Position numbers and translations under genes: made by a program. The notes under the pieces were generated by a model. That model did no database searches. It saw only the letters and a program-made list of their open reading frames with translations, and was not told where the DNA came from. Below, piece by piece: positions 46,788 to 55,983 of a stretch of DNA of 64,000 nucleotides. The first letter of the stretch is position 1. Each line of letters begins with the position of its first letter. The stretch is from Sphingobium algorifonticola. GTDB taxonomy: Bacteria > Pseudomonadota > Alphaproteobacteria > Sphingomonadales > Sphingomonadaceae. The DNA is taken from NCBI RefSeq assembly GCF_004005485.1, contig NZ_RZUL01000002.1, positions 682,001 to 746,000 on the forward strand. The letters run 5' to 3'.

Positions 46788-47723
46788 TCACTGTCCGCCC
46801 GATTGCCTTGCGCCGGTCCCGCCGGGGCCTTTTTCCCAGATGCGGACCCAGTCGATCTGCATGGACTTGGGAAAGTCCGACGGATCGACCCCGCCGCTGT
46901 TGCGTCCTTCGGGCAAGTGGCCGCCGATAGCAAGGTTCAGGATCAGGTGAAACGGACGGTCGAACGGTGCGCCGGACTTGTCGGTTCCCAGGCTGTGCCA
47001 CTCGTGGGGGACGCGCTTCTGATAGGCATGGCCATCCACGCGCCATACGATGCCGTCCTTGTCCCATTCGATTTCGTAGATGTGGAAACCGTCCGGGCTT
47101 TCGGGAAGGGCCATCTCCTCACCGATATAGCGGTTGCGCGGCGGCTCTCCCCCGAAATGGATGGTGCCCAGAACCCGGTTTTCTATACCGCCCGCGCATT
47201 GCGGGCAGGGCGTGCCCAGATTGACGGCTTCCATGATGTCGATCTCGCCCGATCGTGCCCATGCACCATAATCCCATCCTTCCGGCAGCATCCATATCGC
47301 GGGCCAGGTGCCTTGGCCCTGCGGCAACTTCGCGCGTATCTGCATCCGGCCGTAAAGCCAGCTTGCCTTGCCGTTTGTCGACAGACGCGCGGAGGTGAAT
47401 GGCTTGGTCGCGCGCGCGCTCTGTGCCTCGGCCGTGATACGCTGGTCAGCGGGATAGGCCGGGCCGCTGTGGCTCTCGTGGCGCGCCGTGATCGTCAACA
47501 CGCCATCGGCAACGCCATGGTTGCGGGGGTCGGGCGTGTAGCACTGGCGCTCGTTGTTCCCGCCGCCCCAGCAATCGTCGGCAAGAGTCCATTTGGTGCT
47601 GTCGAGGGCAACACCATCGAACGCGTCGGCAAAGACAAGGTGCCAGTTCTTGTCCGTGGCTGCGGTCGCGCCGGTCGGCATCGCCATCCATAACACTATC
47701 GGAAGACCGAAAGCCCCCCTCAT
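46788..47723 (-). CDS. GH16 endo-beta-1,3-glucanase (laminarinase-like)
   Basis: The 311-residue protein has a signal peptide (MRGAFGLPIVLWMAMPTGAT to about residue 21). A GH16 jelly roll has NWHLVFADAFDG, GTWPAIWMLPEG and catalytic motif SGEIDIMEAVN (both Glu of the ExDxxE nucleophile/acid pair present). It ends with DWVRIWEKG. No carbohydrate-binding module is attached. The sequence is of the laminarinase/beta-1,3-1,4-glucanase branch, so the predicted substrate is laminarin-type or mixed-linkage beta-glucan. Its ATG overlaps the halogenase stop by 4 bp. Confidence 0.93.
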   Translation of the reverse strand: MRGAFGLPIVLWMAMPTGATAATDKNWHLVFADAFDGVALDSTKWTLADDCWGGGNNERQCYTPDPRNHGVADGVLTITARHESHSGPAYPADQRITAEAQSARATKPFTSARLSTNGKASWLYGRMQIRAKLPQGQGTWPAIWMLPEGWDYGAWARSGEIDIMEAVNLGTPCPQCAGGIENRVLGTIHFGGEPPRNRYIGEEMALPESPDGFHIYEIEWDKDGIVWRVDGHAYQKRVPHEWHSLGTDKSGAPFDRPFHLILNLAIGGHLPEGRNSGGVDPSDFPKSMQIDWVRIWEKGPGGTGARQSGGQ

Positions 47724-49222
47724 GCGGCGATCGGTGCCTGCGCATTGCAATAGCGCGCGATATAGTCGGCATGGCTGGGCATCGCATCAACGGTGCGCGC
47801 CACCTGATCCCGCAGGGACTGGAGCAGATGCGCCAGCTCCTCCGGTCGCAATTTCGCGGCGACCGGATGATAGCTCTGCGGCAGGATGCCCTGTCCCATC
47901 ATCACCTGCACCCAGCTGTTTTCGGCGAAAAGCTCCTCATTCTTGCGGAACACGCGGCCGGTTTCGCGGAACAGCGCGAGCCTGTGGGTCAGGCTGTCCG
48001 GCACCGCCATGGCCGCGCAGTGGCGCCAGAACGGGCTGTCCCGGCGATCGGTCACCTTGTAATGCAGAATCAGGAAATCGCGTATCTGGACCATGTCGGT
48101 CATCTGCTGATCGTTGAACTCGTCGATATCCCGAACGCTGACAGGCCCGGCAGGCAACATGCGCAGGATGCGCAGCACGGCGCGCTGGATGAGGTGAATC
48201 GACGTGGATTCCAGCGGCTCGAGAAAACCGGCGGACAAGCCGACGGCCACGCAGTTGCGATGCCATTGCCGCCGCCGCGCACCCGTCTGAAACCGGATCG
48301 GATTGGGGCGAACGAGTGCCTCGCCCTCGATCGTCGCGAGCAGCCGTTCGAGCGCGGCGTCCGGTTCCATGAAGGCGCTGCAATAGACGATGCCATTGCC
48401 TTGCCGGTGCTGTAGCGGGATGCGCCATTGCCAGCCTGCTTCATGCGCGATCGCGCGGGTATAGGGCACGGGCGGCCGCACACTGGCGGTCTGGATCGCG
48501 ACGGCCCCGTCACAGGGCAGCCAGTGGGTCCAGTCGTCATAGCCTGCGTGCAGGGCGCCTTCGATCAGAAGCGCCCGAAAACCGGTGCAGTCGATGAACA
48601 GATCGCCTTCGATACGGCGGTCGCCTTCGAGCAGCAGCGCGGCAATATCGCCGGTCTCGCTATCGAGTTCGACATGCGCGATGCGCCCCTCGACCCGCAC
48701 CGTGCCGTCACTTTCCGCCATGCCGCGCAAGAACCGGGCATAAAGGGCTGAATCGAGCTGATAGGCGTAGTTCGTCCGGTCGTCGGGCAGATGCGCGAAC
48801 CGTCCCGCTTCGGCCGCTTTCAGTTCGAGGCAATAGTCGCCATAGGCATGCGCCATGCCCTGATCCCGCCCGTGCAGCCAGAAATGCTGGAAACCCGCCG
48901 ACCAGTGATCCTTCCCCGTTCCGCCGAAACTGTGGAAATAGCTTTCACCCGCCACCCGCCAGTTTTCAAAATTGATCCCCAGCTTGAACGTTGCCTGCGT
49001 GGCACGCATGAAAGCGGCTTCGTCGATCCCGAGAATACGGTTGTAGGCGACGAGCGGCGGTATGGTGCTTTCGCCGACCCCGATGGTGCCGATCTGATCG
49101 CTCTCGATCAGCGTCACCTGCGCCACCGGCCCCAAGGTGCGGGCGATGGCGGCGGCGGTCATCCATCCGGCGGTGCCACCCCCGGCAATGACGATGCGGC
49201 GTGGCAGGTGCGGTTGCGTCAT
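47720..49222 (-). CDS. Flavin-dependent halogenase homologue 1 ('tryptophan halogenase')
   Basis: The 500-residue protein shows FAD motif IAGGGTAGWM (12-21), GVGESTIP, conserved Lys80 in ATFKLGINFENW, the halogenase signature WQWRIP (264-269) and the active-site Glu338 in LEPLESTSIH. All residues considered essential for FADH2-dependent halogenation are therefore present. In sphingomonads and Caulobacter such proteins recur beside TonB receptors and glycosidases; BrvH from Brevundimonas brominates indole in vitro. No flavin reductase is nearby. The true substrate is unknown, and it is unlikely to be free tryptophan for antibiotic synthesis. It overlaps both neighbours by 4 bp. Confidence 0.9.
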   Translation of the reverse strand: MTQPHLPRRIVIAGGGTAGWMTAAAIARTLGPVAQVTLIESDQIGTIGVGESTIPPLVAYNRILGIDEAAFMRATQATFKLGINFENWRVAGESYFHSFGGTGKDHWSAGFQHFWLHGRDQGMAHAYGDYCLELKAAEAGRFAHLPDDRTNYAYQLDSALYARFLRGMAESDGTVRVEGRIAHVELDSETGDIAALLLEGDRRIEGDLFIDCTGFRALLIEGALHAGYDDWTHWLPCDGAVAIQTASVRPPVPYTRAIAHEAGWQWRIPLQHRQGNGIVYCSAFMEPDAALERLLATIEGEALVRPNPIRFQTGARRRQWHRNCVAVGLSAGFLEPLESTSIHLIQRAVLRILRMLPAGPVSVRDIDEFNDQQMTDMVQIRDFLILHYKVTDRRDSPFWRHCAAMAVPDSLTHRLALFRETGRVFRKNEELFAENSWVQVMMGQGILPQSYHPVAAKLRPEELAHLLQSLRDQVARTVDAMPSHADYIARYCNAQAPIAA

Positions 49223-50250
49223 TGGGATAGGCTCCTCAACAGAAACTGATGGAGGCGCTGGGCGCTGTGTGCATCGAGCGGCGCAAGGACGCCCTGTGCC
49301 TGCGGATCGATATGCGCGCGTGCCGCCGCCCCGCCGGAAAAGACATAATGATCGAACATGGCCTGCCAGTTGGCCCGCTCCGTCGCCGGAAGATCGCGGA
49401 TCGTCATCATGGCGTGCAGCAGCGCATTATGCGGCTGACCCAGAAACCGGGGCGTTTCGCGCCACCAGTAGTTTACCAGAACGTTGAACGTATCGAGCGC
49501 CTCGACATGATGATACCAGGACGAGGGAATGAACAGCGCGTCGCCGGGGGCCAGATCGGCTCTCTGCGCCACCGTGAGCGCATCGCGAAAGCGCGGATGC
49601 GCGGCATGATCGGGTGCGGCGAAATCGACCATGGACACCGGACGTCCCGCAGGTGTGATATCGACCGGGCCGAGATAGAGATTGGCGAACTGGTCGGGCG
49701 GAAACAGGATGAAGCGCCGACGCCCCACCGCGCAGCAGGCGAGATTGTCGGGAAAATCATTGTGCGCGGCTATGCGGGTGGCGTTGCCGATCCAGATCGA
49801 CGCAAGCGGATCACGCGCGCCCAGATCGAGAGGATTGGCAACGTCCAACCCGGCGAAAAACTGCTTGATGTCAATCGAACCGAGGTAGACCGTGGGCACC
49901 TGCGCGGCATCACGCTCCTCCGCCTTGTCGAACCCCGCAAAAATGTCGGGCAGGCGCCCTTTGCCCATGCGGAAGTTGACCGCCATGGCCGCGTCGTAGA
50001 ACAGCCGCCCGCCAACATCCGGGTTGGCCATGGAGAGCACGAACTCGCGGTCGCGGGCATGGGCCAGCAGATGGGATCGTGCGGCCCGTGCAGATTCCTG
50101 CCCCGCCTGGACGAGCGGCCAGTGGCGCACCAATCCGCGCAGGATGAACGGCTCGGCCGCATCGCGCAGCAGGCCGTCCAGCGACGTCGCGTCGTGCGCT
50201 GCGACTTCGCGCACGGCGGGCAACGCCGGAAAGCTGGTATCAGCCACCAC
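49219..50250 (-). CDS. Cupin-like (JmjC/Cupin_8) protein
   Basis: About 343 residues. The fold shows EPFILRGLVRHWPLV at the N-terminus and a metal site His-x-Asp in RIAAHNDFPDN with the distal His in SSWYHHVEAL, as in Fe(II)/2-oxoglutarate oxygenases of the Cupin_8/FIH group. Start: GTG at 50250 (or 50247), overlapping the SapC stop; only a TTG exists upstream, at 50277. Its stop overlaps the start of halogenase 1. It is one of the recurring TonB-SapC-cupin-halogenase partners. Oxygenase activity is inferred from the three metal ligands. Confidence 0.87.
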   Translation of the reverse strand: MVADTSFPALPAVREVAAHDATSLDGLLRDAAEPFILRGLVRHWPLVQAGQESARAARSHLLAHARDREFVLSMANPDVGGRLFYDAAMAVNFRMGKGRLPDIFAGFDKAEERDAAQVPTVYLGSIDIKQFFAGLDVANPLDLGARDPLASIWIGNATRIAAHNDFPDNLACCAVGRRRFILFPPDQFANLYLGPVDITPAGRPVSMVDFAAPDHAAHPRFRDALTVAQRADLAPGDALFIPSSWYHHVEALDTFNVLVNYWWRETPRFLGQPHNALLHAMMTIRDLPATERANWQAMFDHYVFSGGAAARAHIDPQAQGVLAPLDAHSAQRLHQFLLRSLSQ

Positions 50251-50962
50251 CGACCCGGCGGTTCTTGCGCGCGACAAGCGCCGTCAACTGCGCAAGCGAC
50301 GCCACCGCCATGAACAGCGGCATCAGATGGCCTGCACTGTGCAGGTCGGCAAGCGTCGCGCCATCGAGGACGCGCAGCCTGTCCTCGTTCACGATATGGA
50401 ACCCTACGAGACTGTTGTTCGATCCGTCGGTCAGCGGAACGTCAAGGCGGAACGGCTCCAGCAGATCATGCCGCGTAAGCGCGGTAAAAAAGCTTTCGCT
50501 CGCCCGGAACGCATCGTCCAGATCGCCAAGCTGTTGCGCAATGTCGTCCAGCAGCGGCGTAGGCTGCCCCGCGTTCGTGAACAGCCTCACCCCCGCCGTG
50601 CCGTCTGTGACGATCCGGGGGCTGTCGAGATCGACATGCACCTGGGCGGGGGACGCATCATCGCGTGACCGCCCGATCAGGAACGGCTTTACGGCCTGCG
50701 CCAGCGGCTTGTACGCGGCGTCCCAGCGATCCTCTTCGAGAAACAGATTTTCGCCATTCTCAAACCCGAACAGCGCGACGGCGGAAAAAGCGGCGCTTTG
50801 CAGATCACGCCGGAACAGAATCGGGAAATCTGCCTGCGCTCGCCGGAACTCGGCGGGCATCAGCAGACAAGCCATGACGTCATCCCCGAGGGCCGCCGAA
50901 CTTTCCATCCGCACCCGCAAATCCCGGTGGGCGAGGGAATCGAGGATCTGGTGATTGCTCAT
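50240..50962 (-). CDS. SapC family protein
   Basis: The 240-residue cytoplasmic-looking protein is of the SapC family (PF07277 type): [47 protein letters not shown], and ending [14 protein letters not shown]. The name derives from an S-layer secretion locus in Campylobacter and says little about role here. It overlaps halogenase 2 upstream by 4 bp and the cupin gene downstream. Its strict co-occurrence with TonB receptors and halogenases in sphingomonads suggests one shared process, not yet defined. Confidence 0.88.
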   Translation of the reverse strand: MSNHQILDSLAHRDLRVRMESSAALGDDVMACLLMPAEFRRAQADFPILFRRDLQSAAFSAVALFGFENGENLFLEEDRWDAAYKPLAQAVKPFLIGRSRDDASPAQVHVDLDSPRIVTDGTAGVRLFTNAGQPTPLLDDIAQQLGDLDDAFRASESFFTALTRHDLLEPFRLDVPLTDGSNNSLVGFHIVNEDRLRVLDGATLADLHSAGHLMPLFMAVASLAQLTALVARKNRRVGGG

Positions 50963-52512
50963 GAGGCGCTACGCACGCCTGCGCCCGGTGCCTGCTGTGC
51001 CGTGGCGGCCAGGCACAGGCGATGGTCGGGCAGGGCAGCCAGCATCGCCCGGCTGCGCTGTGCGACATCGGCGATCGCGCGCCGCGCGGCAGGCGCGGGG
51101 GGCGGCAGATACCGGGGCAGCGGAAAATCCATGCCGTAGAGAATGTACGCGTGGCTGGCGGCGGAAAAAATCTCGTCGACGTGCGGAAAGTCCCATGCGG
51201 ACGGCGGCTGGTCCCGCCATAGCGCGATCAGCGCGGCGAGCCGGGGCGGCAGGCTGTCGGTCGCCCGTTGCGCCTGCCAATAAGGTTCGGGACGCTGCGA
51301 GAGAACGTAATGCAGCTTCAGAAACTCGACGACCCGGTCCCATCTGTACCGGAACAGGGTGTTGAACCTGTCGGCCAGGAACGGCATGGCAGCGCGGCTG
51401 CGCGGGAAGTTTTCGGTCAACGCCCGCAACGACAATTCGATCATGACGATAGCCGATGCTTCAAGCGGTTCGAGGAAGCCTGCGGACAGGCCTATCGCGA
51501 TGCAGTTGCCCTGCCAGAAGCGTTCGCGATGCCCGGTGGGGAACAGGATACGGCGTGGCGAAAGCGATTGCCCGGTCGCACCCGGCACGTTCGCCAAGAC
51601 GTAATCGCGCAACACAGCTTCCGCCTCGTCGTCGGCCATGAAGCGGGAGGCATAGATGCAGCCTATGCCGCGTCGTTCCGGCAGGCCGATGTCCCACAGC
51701 CAGCCCGCCGCATGAGCGGTGGCGATCGTGGCGCTCGCAATCGCGCTGTCGGGCAGGACCGGGACCTGGACGGCCATCGCCCGGTCGTTCAGCAGCATGT
51801 CGCTGCGATCCATGAAGGGGACGTTCAGGGTCCCGCCGATCAGCAAGGCAGCATGACCGGAACAGTCGATGAAGAAATCACCCGAGATGGTGCCGTGGGA
51901 CACACCGTGCAGCGCTGCGATACCACCGCGTTCGTCGGGGATTACCTCGCCGATGCGGTCGGCAATATGAATCACCCCCAGCCTTGTCGTTGCATGCTCG
52001 CGCAACAGGGCCGCGAACCGCACGGCGTCGAGATGATACCCATAGTTGAGCGCGCCCGCAAAGTCCGGCATGGCAGTCTGGCGGGGCGCGAGGCGCATGT
52101 CGACGACTGCCTGTTGGGCGTTTGCCGCCGCGGCGAAGGATTGGCCGCTGTCCCTGTCCCAGGCGGCCAGCAGTGCCGCCAGATCATCGCCCGCCGGTGG
52201 CGTGAATGGATGCAGATAGCTATCGTCGGCCGCGCCCGAAACCCAGCCGTCGAAACGCGAACCCTGTTTGAACGCGCCGCCGCAGGCCGCCAGGAATGTC
52301 GCTTCGTCCAGACCGATGGTCTGCAACGTGCCGCGCATCGTCGGCCAGGTTCCTTCGCCCACGCCAACAGTCGGAATGTCCGGCGCTTCCACGATCGTGA
52401 TGGAAAGGCCAAGCCCGCGTCGGATGTTTTCGGCGGCCAGCACACAGGCCGACAGCCACCCGGCCGTACCACCGCCAAGGATGACGACGCGCTTTGTCTG
52501 TTCCTCCTCCAT
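50959..52512 (-). CDS. Flavin-dependent halogenase homologue 2, divergent signature
   Basis: The 517-residue protein shows FAD motif [10 protein letters not shown] (11-20), GVGEGTWP, Lys82 in [14 protein letters not shown] and Glu351 in [13 protein letters not shown]. The halogenase signature WxWxIP is altered to WLWDIGLP (271-278), with two residues inserted between Ile and Pro. It shares architecture with homologue 1 but is clearly divergent, so the two are an old pair and not a recent duplication. The start ATG 52512 leaves a 101-bp gap after the TonB receptor. Activity is uncertain; it could halogenate a different substrate or be a flavin monooxygenase. Confidence 0.88.
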   Translation of the reverse strand: MEEEQTKRVVILGGGTAGWLSACVLAAENIRRGLGLSITIVEAPDIPTVGVGEGTWPTMRGTLQTIGLDEATFLAACGGAFKQGSRFDGWVSGAADDSYLHPFTPPAGDDLAALLAAWDRDSGQSFAAAANAQQAVVDMRLAPRQTAMPDFAGALNYGYHLDAVRFAALLREHATTRLGVIHIADRIGEVIPDERGGIAALHGVSHGTISGDFFIDCSGHAALLIGGTLNVPFMDRSDMLLNDRAMAVQVPVLPDSAIASATIATAHAAGWLWDIGLPERRGIGCIYASRFMADDEAEAVLRDYVLANVPGATGQSLSPRRILFPTGHRERFWQGNCIAIGLSAGFLEPLEASAIVMIELSLRALTENFPRSRAAMPFLADRFNTLFRYRWDRVVEFLKLHYVLSQRPEPYWQAQRATDSLPPRLAALIALWRDQPPSAWDFPHVDEIFSAASHAYILYGMDFPLPRYLPPPAPAARRAIADVAQRSRAMLAALPDHRLCLAATAQQAPGAGVRSAS

Positions 52513-52613
52513 GGCCCAGCGCCTTCCTTCCAACCCGGATGGGTGCGGGGAAGGCCGTACCGCATCGGGCACGGCCTTGTCCCACTCCTCCGGGCAGCGA
52601 TCAAGTCATCCCG

Positions 52614-55595
52614 TCAGAAGTTGACGCGAATGCCCGCTCCGTAGCGCGCATAGCCGGGTGATGCGAAGAACGCATTGTTATCGCTACGCAAATGCCCTCG
52701 GCGGCTCGATCCGGTCAAGTTGATGACTTCGGCAAAGGCAGTATACCCCTTCTTGAACTCCCAGCTCGCGCTGGCGTCCACCTGGCCATAGGCCTCGACA
52801 TAGAAGGGGTTGGGACCGGTGCCACCCAGAAACTCGTCGCGCCAGTTATAGGCGATACGCGCCTGTATGCCGTTCTTGTCGTAGAACAGGACGGCGTTGG
52901 CGCTGTCCGACAGGCCTGTCAGCGCGAATTGCGCGACGCTGGACGGTTGCGTGTTGTCGTAGGTCGCGTCGCCGCGCACGATCGTGTAATTCAGGATCGT
53001 GCCGAAGCCGGTATCCCAGAAATTATGCTGGATCGCGAACTCGAAGCCATAAAGATGCGCGGTCTGATCCGAGTTGACGGGCGTCGTTACCTCGAAATTG
53101 AGCGGGGCGTCTTCCGGCAGACCCCTGATCCTGCCGGTGTAGTTGCCAGTGGCCGGATCGAAGCTGTCCACGATCACCGACGCGGGATAGTTGGCGAAGA
53201 TGAAATTGCGGATGGCGGTGGTGCTTGCGTTCGCCCCCAGGGCTGCAACCGCCGCCCGATAGCGTGGGCCGTCCGCCGGATTGGTGAGGCCAAAGGCATC
53301 GGTGTCGATACGTGTGCTGGAAATGAAGTTGCGCACTCGCTTGTCGAAATAACCCACGGAGATGTAGCTCGCCGGGGCATAATACCATTCGGCCGAAACA
53401 TCGATGTTCTTCGACTTGTAGGGAAGCAGGCCCGGATTGCCCTGGCTGCCCGTGCCGCCGCCGATACGGAACAACTGGTCGACGGTCTGCCCGCCCTGCA
53501 TCGAGGCATAATCGGGGCGGGTAATGGTGTGGCTGTAGCTCGCGCGCAGTTTCACATTGTCGATCGGCTCAAAGTCGAAGTCGATCGCCGGCAACCAGTT
53601 TTCATACTCGCCGTTGAACGTGGTGAAGTCGCTGCCGGTGCCGTAAACAAGGTTGAACTCGTTGGCGGATACCCACTGCGTGCCCGTGGGAATGGGCACC
53701 AGTGCCGAAGATTTGATTTTCGTTTTTTCGTAGCGGATGCCCGCCCGGAAATGCGCGTCGCGGTTCATCAGGTCGAACTTGAAATTGCCCTGCAGGTAGG
53801 GCGCAACGGTTCGCTCGCGAATGCGCCGGTCGACTGTGAAGTCGGACAGGCAGTTGCCGTCGCCACCGCAAATGCCGTTCAGATCGTCGAGGAAGCCGAC
53901 CATCCGCTCGAAATTGAAGGTGTAGAATTGCTGGATCATGGACGGGTCGTTGGCACCGGACACGCCCTTGAACTTGTCAGGGATGGTTTGCAGCGTGAAA
54001 AAGTCGTCCGGCAGTTGTTCTTTCGTCGTCGATCCGCCCCAGGTATCATTCTGGATGAAGCCATAGGCCGAACGCACCTTGTTCTCGATGTAGGTGACTC
54101 CGAAATCGAGGCTGTCGAGGAACGGCGTGTCGAAGTCGTAGCTGCCGCGCAGCTTCGCCTCGTTGATCCGGTCCCTGAAAAAGGCGTTGCGGAAGGCGTT
54201 GCCTGTCGCCTGGATGTTCGACGCATTGAGGGCGTCGATGCCAGGCTGCATCTGCACAGAAATGACCGGCAGATCCTTGGTGTAATCCACCCGCTGGTTC
54301 AGCACGCCGAACACGGCCGTACCGACCGATGTGCTGGTGCCATAGGGGTTGTTGGCACCGGACTGCGCGGTCGAGTGATGCGCGTCCACTTCCAGCCGCA
54401 GGCCGCCCGGACCGTCCCACGCGATGTTGCCGCCGAGTGATTTGTTGACCGAACGGTTTTCAGTCAGCGACCCGGAGTAGGAGAGATCCTTGCCTTCGCT
54501 GGCCAGGAAGCGTTCGGAATAAAATTCCGGCCCAGCGACAGGACCATCCGTCCATGCGCTCGACACGTCGTTGAAGTTGAACCAGATGCCGACGTTTGAA
54601 TTGCGGATTTGTACCGTATTGCTGGAATAAGTGTAGTCGAACGTGGCCGTGAGATTGTCGGCCGGGCGAACCTGCAGGACGACCTGCCCGTTCAGGCGCT
54701 CACGCTCGATGTCATTGAGGTCGTAGCTGGCGTTCTGCTGCACCTGATAGACGTCGGTCGGGCCGGGGCGGTTCTGGATATTGGCGAACCGGGGGTCACC
54801 GGCCTGGGGCAGCGAGCCCCAGTTGTTTTCCGATCCCAGATATCCGTCGCGCCAGCCCACATTCGCCTGGTTGTTGCTCGCTCTGCGCTTCTGCCATGAT
54901 CCGCTGACGGCGATGCCGAACAGCCCGTCGGCAAAGGTTTCCGAAACGATGCCGGATACTTCCGGGGTTACGGCATTGTTTTCATTGCGCGAACTGTCGT
55001 ATACCCCCTTCACGGCGAAACTGCCGCGCAGACCGGGGCGATCGAGCGGACGCGGTGTCTTGATGTTGATGGTCGATCCGATCCCGCCCGTGGGCAGGGA
55101 CGCACGACCGGACTTGTAGACTTCAACCCCGGCAATGCCTTCGGACGCCAGATTGGCGAAGTCGAAGGAGCGGCCGGACGGGGCGCTGGCGCCGTCGCCC
55201 AGCGAGGATGTCGGCATCTGGCGGCCGTTCAGCAGTACGAGATTGAACTCCGGGCCGAACCCGCGGACCGTGACAGTCGATCCTTCACCGTTCGAACGGT
55301 CGATCGACACGCCGGTAATGCGCTGAAGCGACTCGGCGAGGTTTGTGTCGGGAAACTTGCCGATGTCTTCGGCGGATATGGCATCGACGACGCCCTGTGC
55401 GTCGCGCTTGATGTCCATTGCGGCGCCAAGGCTGGCGCGGATGCCGGTTACGATGATGTCGTTTTCGGCAACGTCGCTTTCGGCGGTCTCGACAGGGGCG
55501 TCCTGCGCCATCGCGGGCTGAATGCTGACCGCAAGCGCCAGCAGGGAGGCGCCGGAAACAGAGGCCGCCAAGCTCCGCCTGATCGAAATCGTCAT
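52614..55595 (-). CDS. TonB-dependent receptor for beta-glucan oligosaccharides
   Basis: The 993-residue outer-membrane receptor has a signal peptide ending PAMAQ (about residue 30). A TonB box comes next (NDIIVTGIRASLGAAMDIKR), then a plug domain (about 60-190: AEDIGKFPDTNLAESLQRITGVSIDR, STVTVRGFGPEFNLVLLNGR). A long barrel ends YARYGAGIRVNF with terminal Phe. The plug signature is that of carbohydrate-type TBDTs in Caulobacter, Xanthomonas and sphingomonads. ATG 55595 has GGAGG 6 bases upstream. It is the first gene of the PUL operon, with two operator palindromes 40-70 bases upstream. The ligand is inferred from the GH16/GH3 genes. Confidence 0.94.
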   Translation of the reverse strand: MTISIRRSLAASVSGASLLALAVSIQPAMAQDAPVETAESDVAENDIIVTGIRASLGAAMDIKRDAQGVVDAISAEDIGKFPDTNLAESLQRITGVSIDRSNGEGSTVTVRGFGPEFNLVLLNGRQMPTSSLGDGASAPSGRSFDFANLASEGIAGVEVYKSGRASLPTGGIGSTINIKTPRPLDRPGLRGSFAVKGVYDSSRNENNAVTPEVSGIVSETFADGLFGIAVSGSWQKRRASNNQANVGWRDGYLGSENNWGSLPQAGDPRFANIQNRPGPTDVYQVQQNASYDLNDIERERLNGQVVLQVRPADNLTATFDYTYSSNTVQIRNSNVGIWFNFNDVSSAWTDGPVAGPEFYSERFLASEGKDLSYSGSLTENRSVNKSLGGNIAWDGPGGLRLEVDAHHSTAQSGANNPYGTSTSVGTAVFGVLNQRVDYTKDLPVISVQMQPGIDALNASNIQATGNAFRNAFFRDRINEAKLRGSYDFDTPFLDSLDFGVTYIENKVRSAYGFIQNDTWGGSTTKEQLPDDFFTLQTIPDKFKGVSGANDPSMIQQFYTFNFERMVGFLDDLNGICGGDGNCLSDFTVDRRIRERTVAPYLQGNFKFDLMNRDAHFRAGIRYEKTKIKSSALVPIPTGTQWVSANEFNLVYGTGSDFTTFNGEYENWLPAIDFDFEPIDNVKLRASYSHTITRPDYASMQGGQTVDQLFRIGGGTGSQGNPGLLPYKSKNIDVSAEWYYAPASYISVGYFDKRVRNFISSTRIDTDAFGLTNPADGPRYRAAVAALGANASTTAIRNFIFANYPASVIVDSFDPATGNYTGRIRGLPEDAPLNFEVTTPVNSDQTAHLYGFEFAIQHNFWDTGFGTILNYTIVRGDATYDNTQPSSVAQFALTGLSDSANAVLFYDKNGIQARIAYNWRDEFLGGTGPNPFYVEAYGQVDASASWEFKKGYTAFAEVINLTGSSRRGHLRSDNNAFFASPGYARYGAGIRVNF

Positions 55596-55634
55596 GATAT
55601 CCTCCCCTTGCCCCATGGCTTCTGATGTACCGTT

Positions 55635-55646
55635 GTGAACGTTCTC
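55635..55646. promoter_or_regulatory. LacI-type operator 1 upstream of the PUL TonB receptor
   Basis: GTGAACGTTCTC, identical over 12 bases to the site at 44453-44464, with core palindrome GAACGTTC at 55637-55644. It lies 40 bases before the receptor ATG. Confidence 0.82.
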
Positions 55647-55652
55647 TTAAAT

Positions 55653-55664
55653 GGGAACGTTCAC
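55653..55664. promoter_or_regulatory. LacI-type operator 2 upstream of the PUL TonB receptor
   Basis: GGGAACGTTCAC is the reverse complement of site 1 with one mismatch. The two 8-bp cores are centred 18 bp apart, close to two helical turns, and so could bind two regulator dimers on nearly the same face. Confidence 0.8.
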
Positions 55665-55983
55665 TCCATCAAGTGCTATTTTTGGCGGAAGCGTCGATCC
55701 GCCAGCCAATGGCGTGTGTATTGTCTTCGTTCAACCACGATAGGTTCTGCCGTATGTCGCGCAGCCCACCCGTTTTCGCGATGCTGCTGGGCGGGATGCG
55801 ATCACGGCCGATCAGAAGCGCATCTATATCCTGATATATGCCGCCATGAGTAGCCCAGATTGTTCGATCATTCCCCTCGCTGCGCTCCCTGCGCCGGTCA
55901 GCGCCATCGCAACGTGCATTGCGGCCTCTGCAAGGCGCAGCAGATGCGCGATGCCTGCTTCCCCGCCGCCCGCGTGCTGGTCT
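55665..55983. other. Intergenic region, PUL receptor / dnaE2 end
   Basis: 319 bp between the operators and the dnaE2 stop. A frame from ATG 55847 to TGA 55996 would give 49 residues with no recognisable motif, and the frame reads open further upstream without a start. It may be a gene remnant, but nothing supports expression. No terminator with a T-run was found for dnaE2. Confidence 0.5.
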
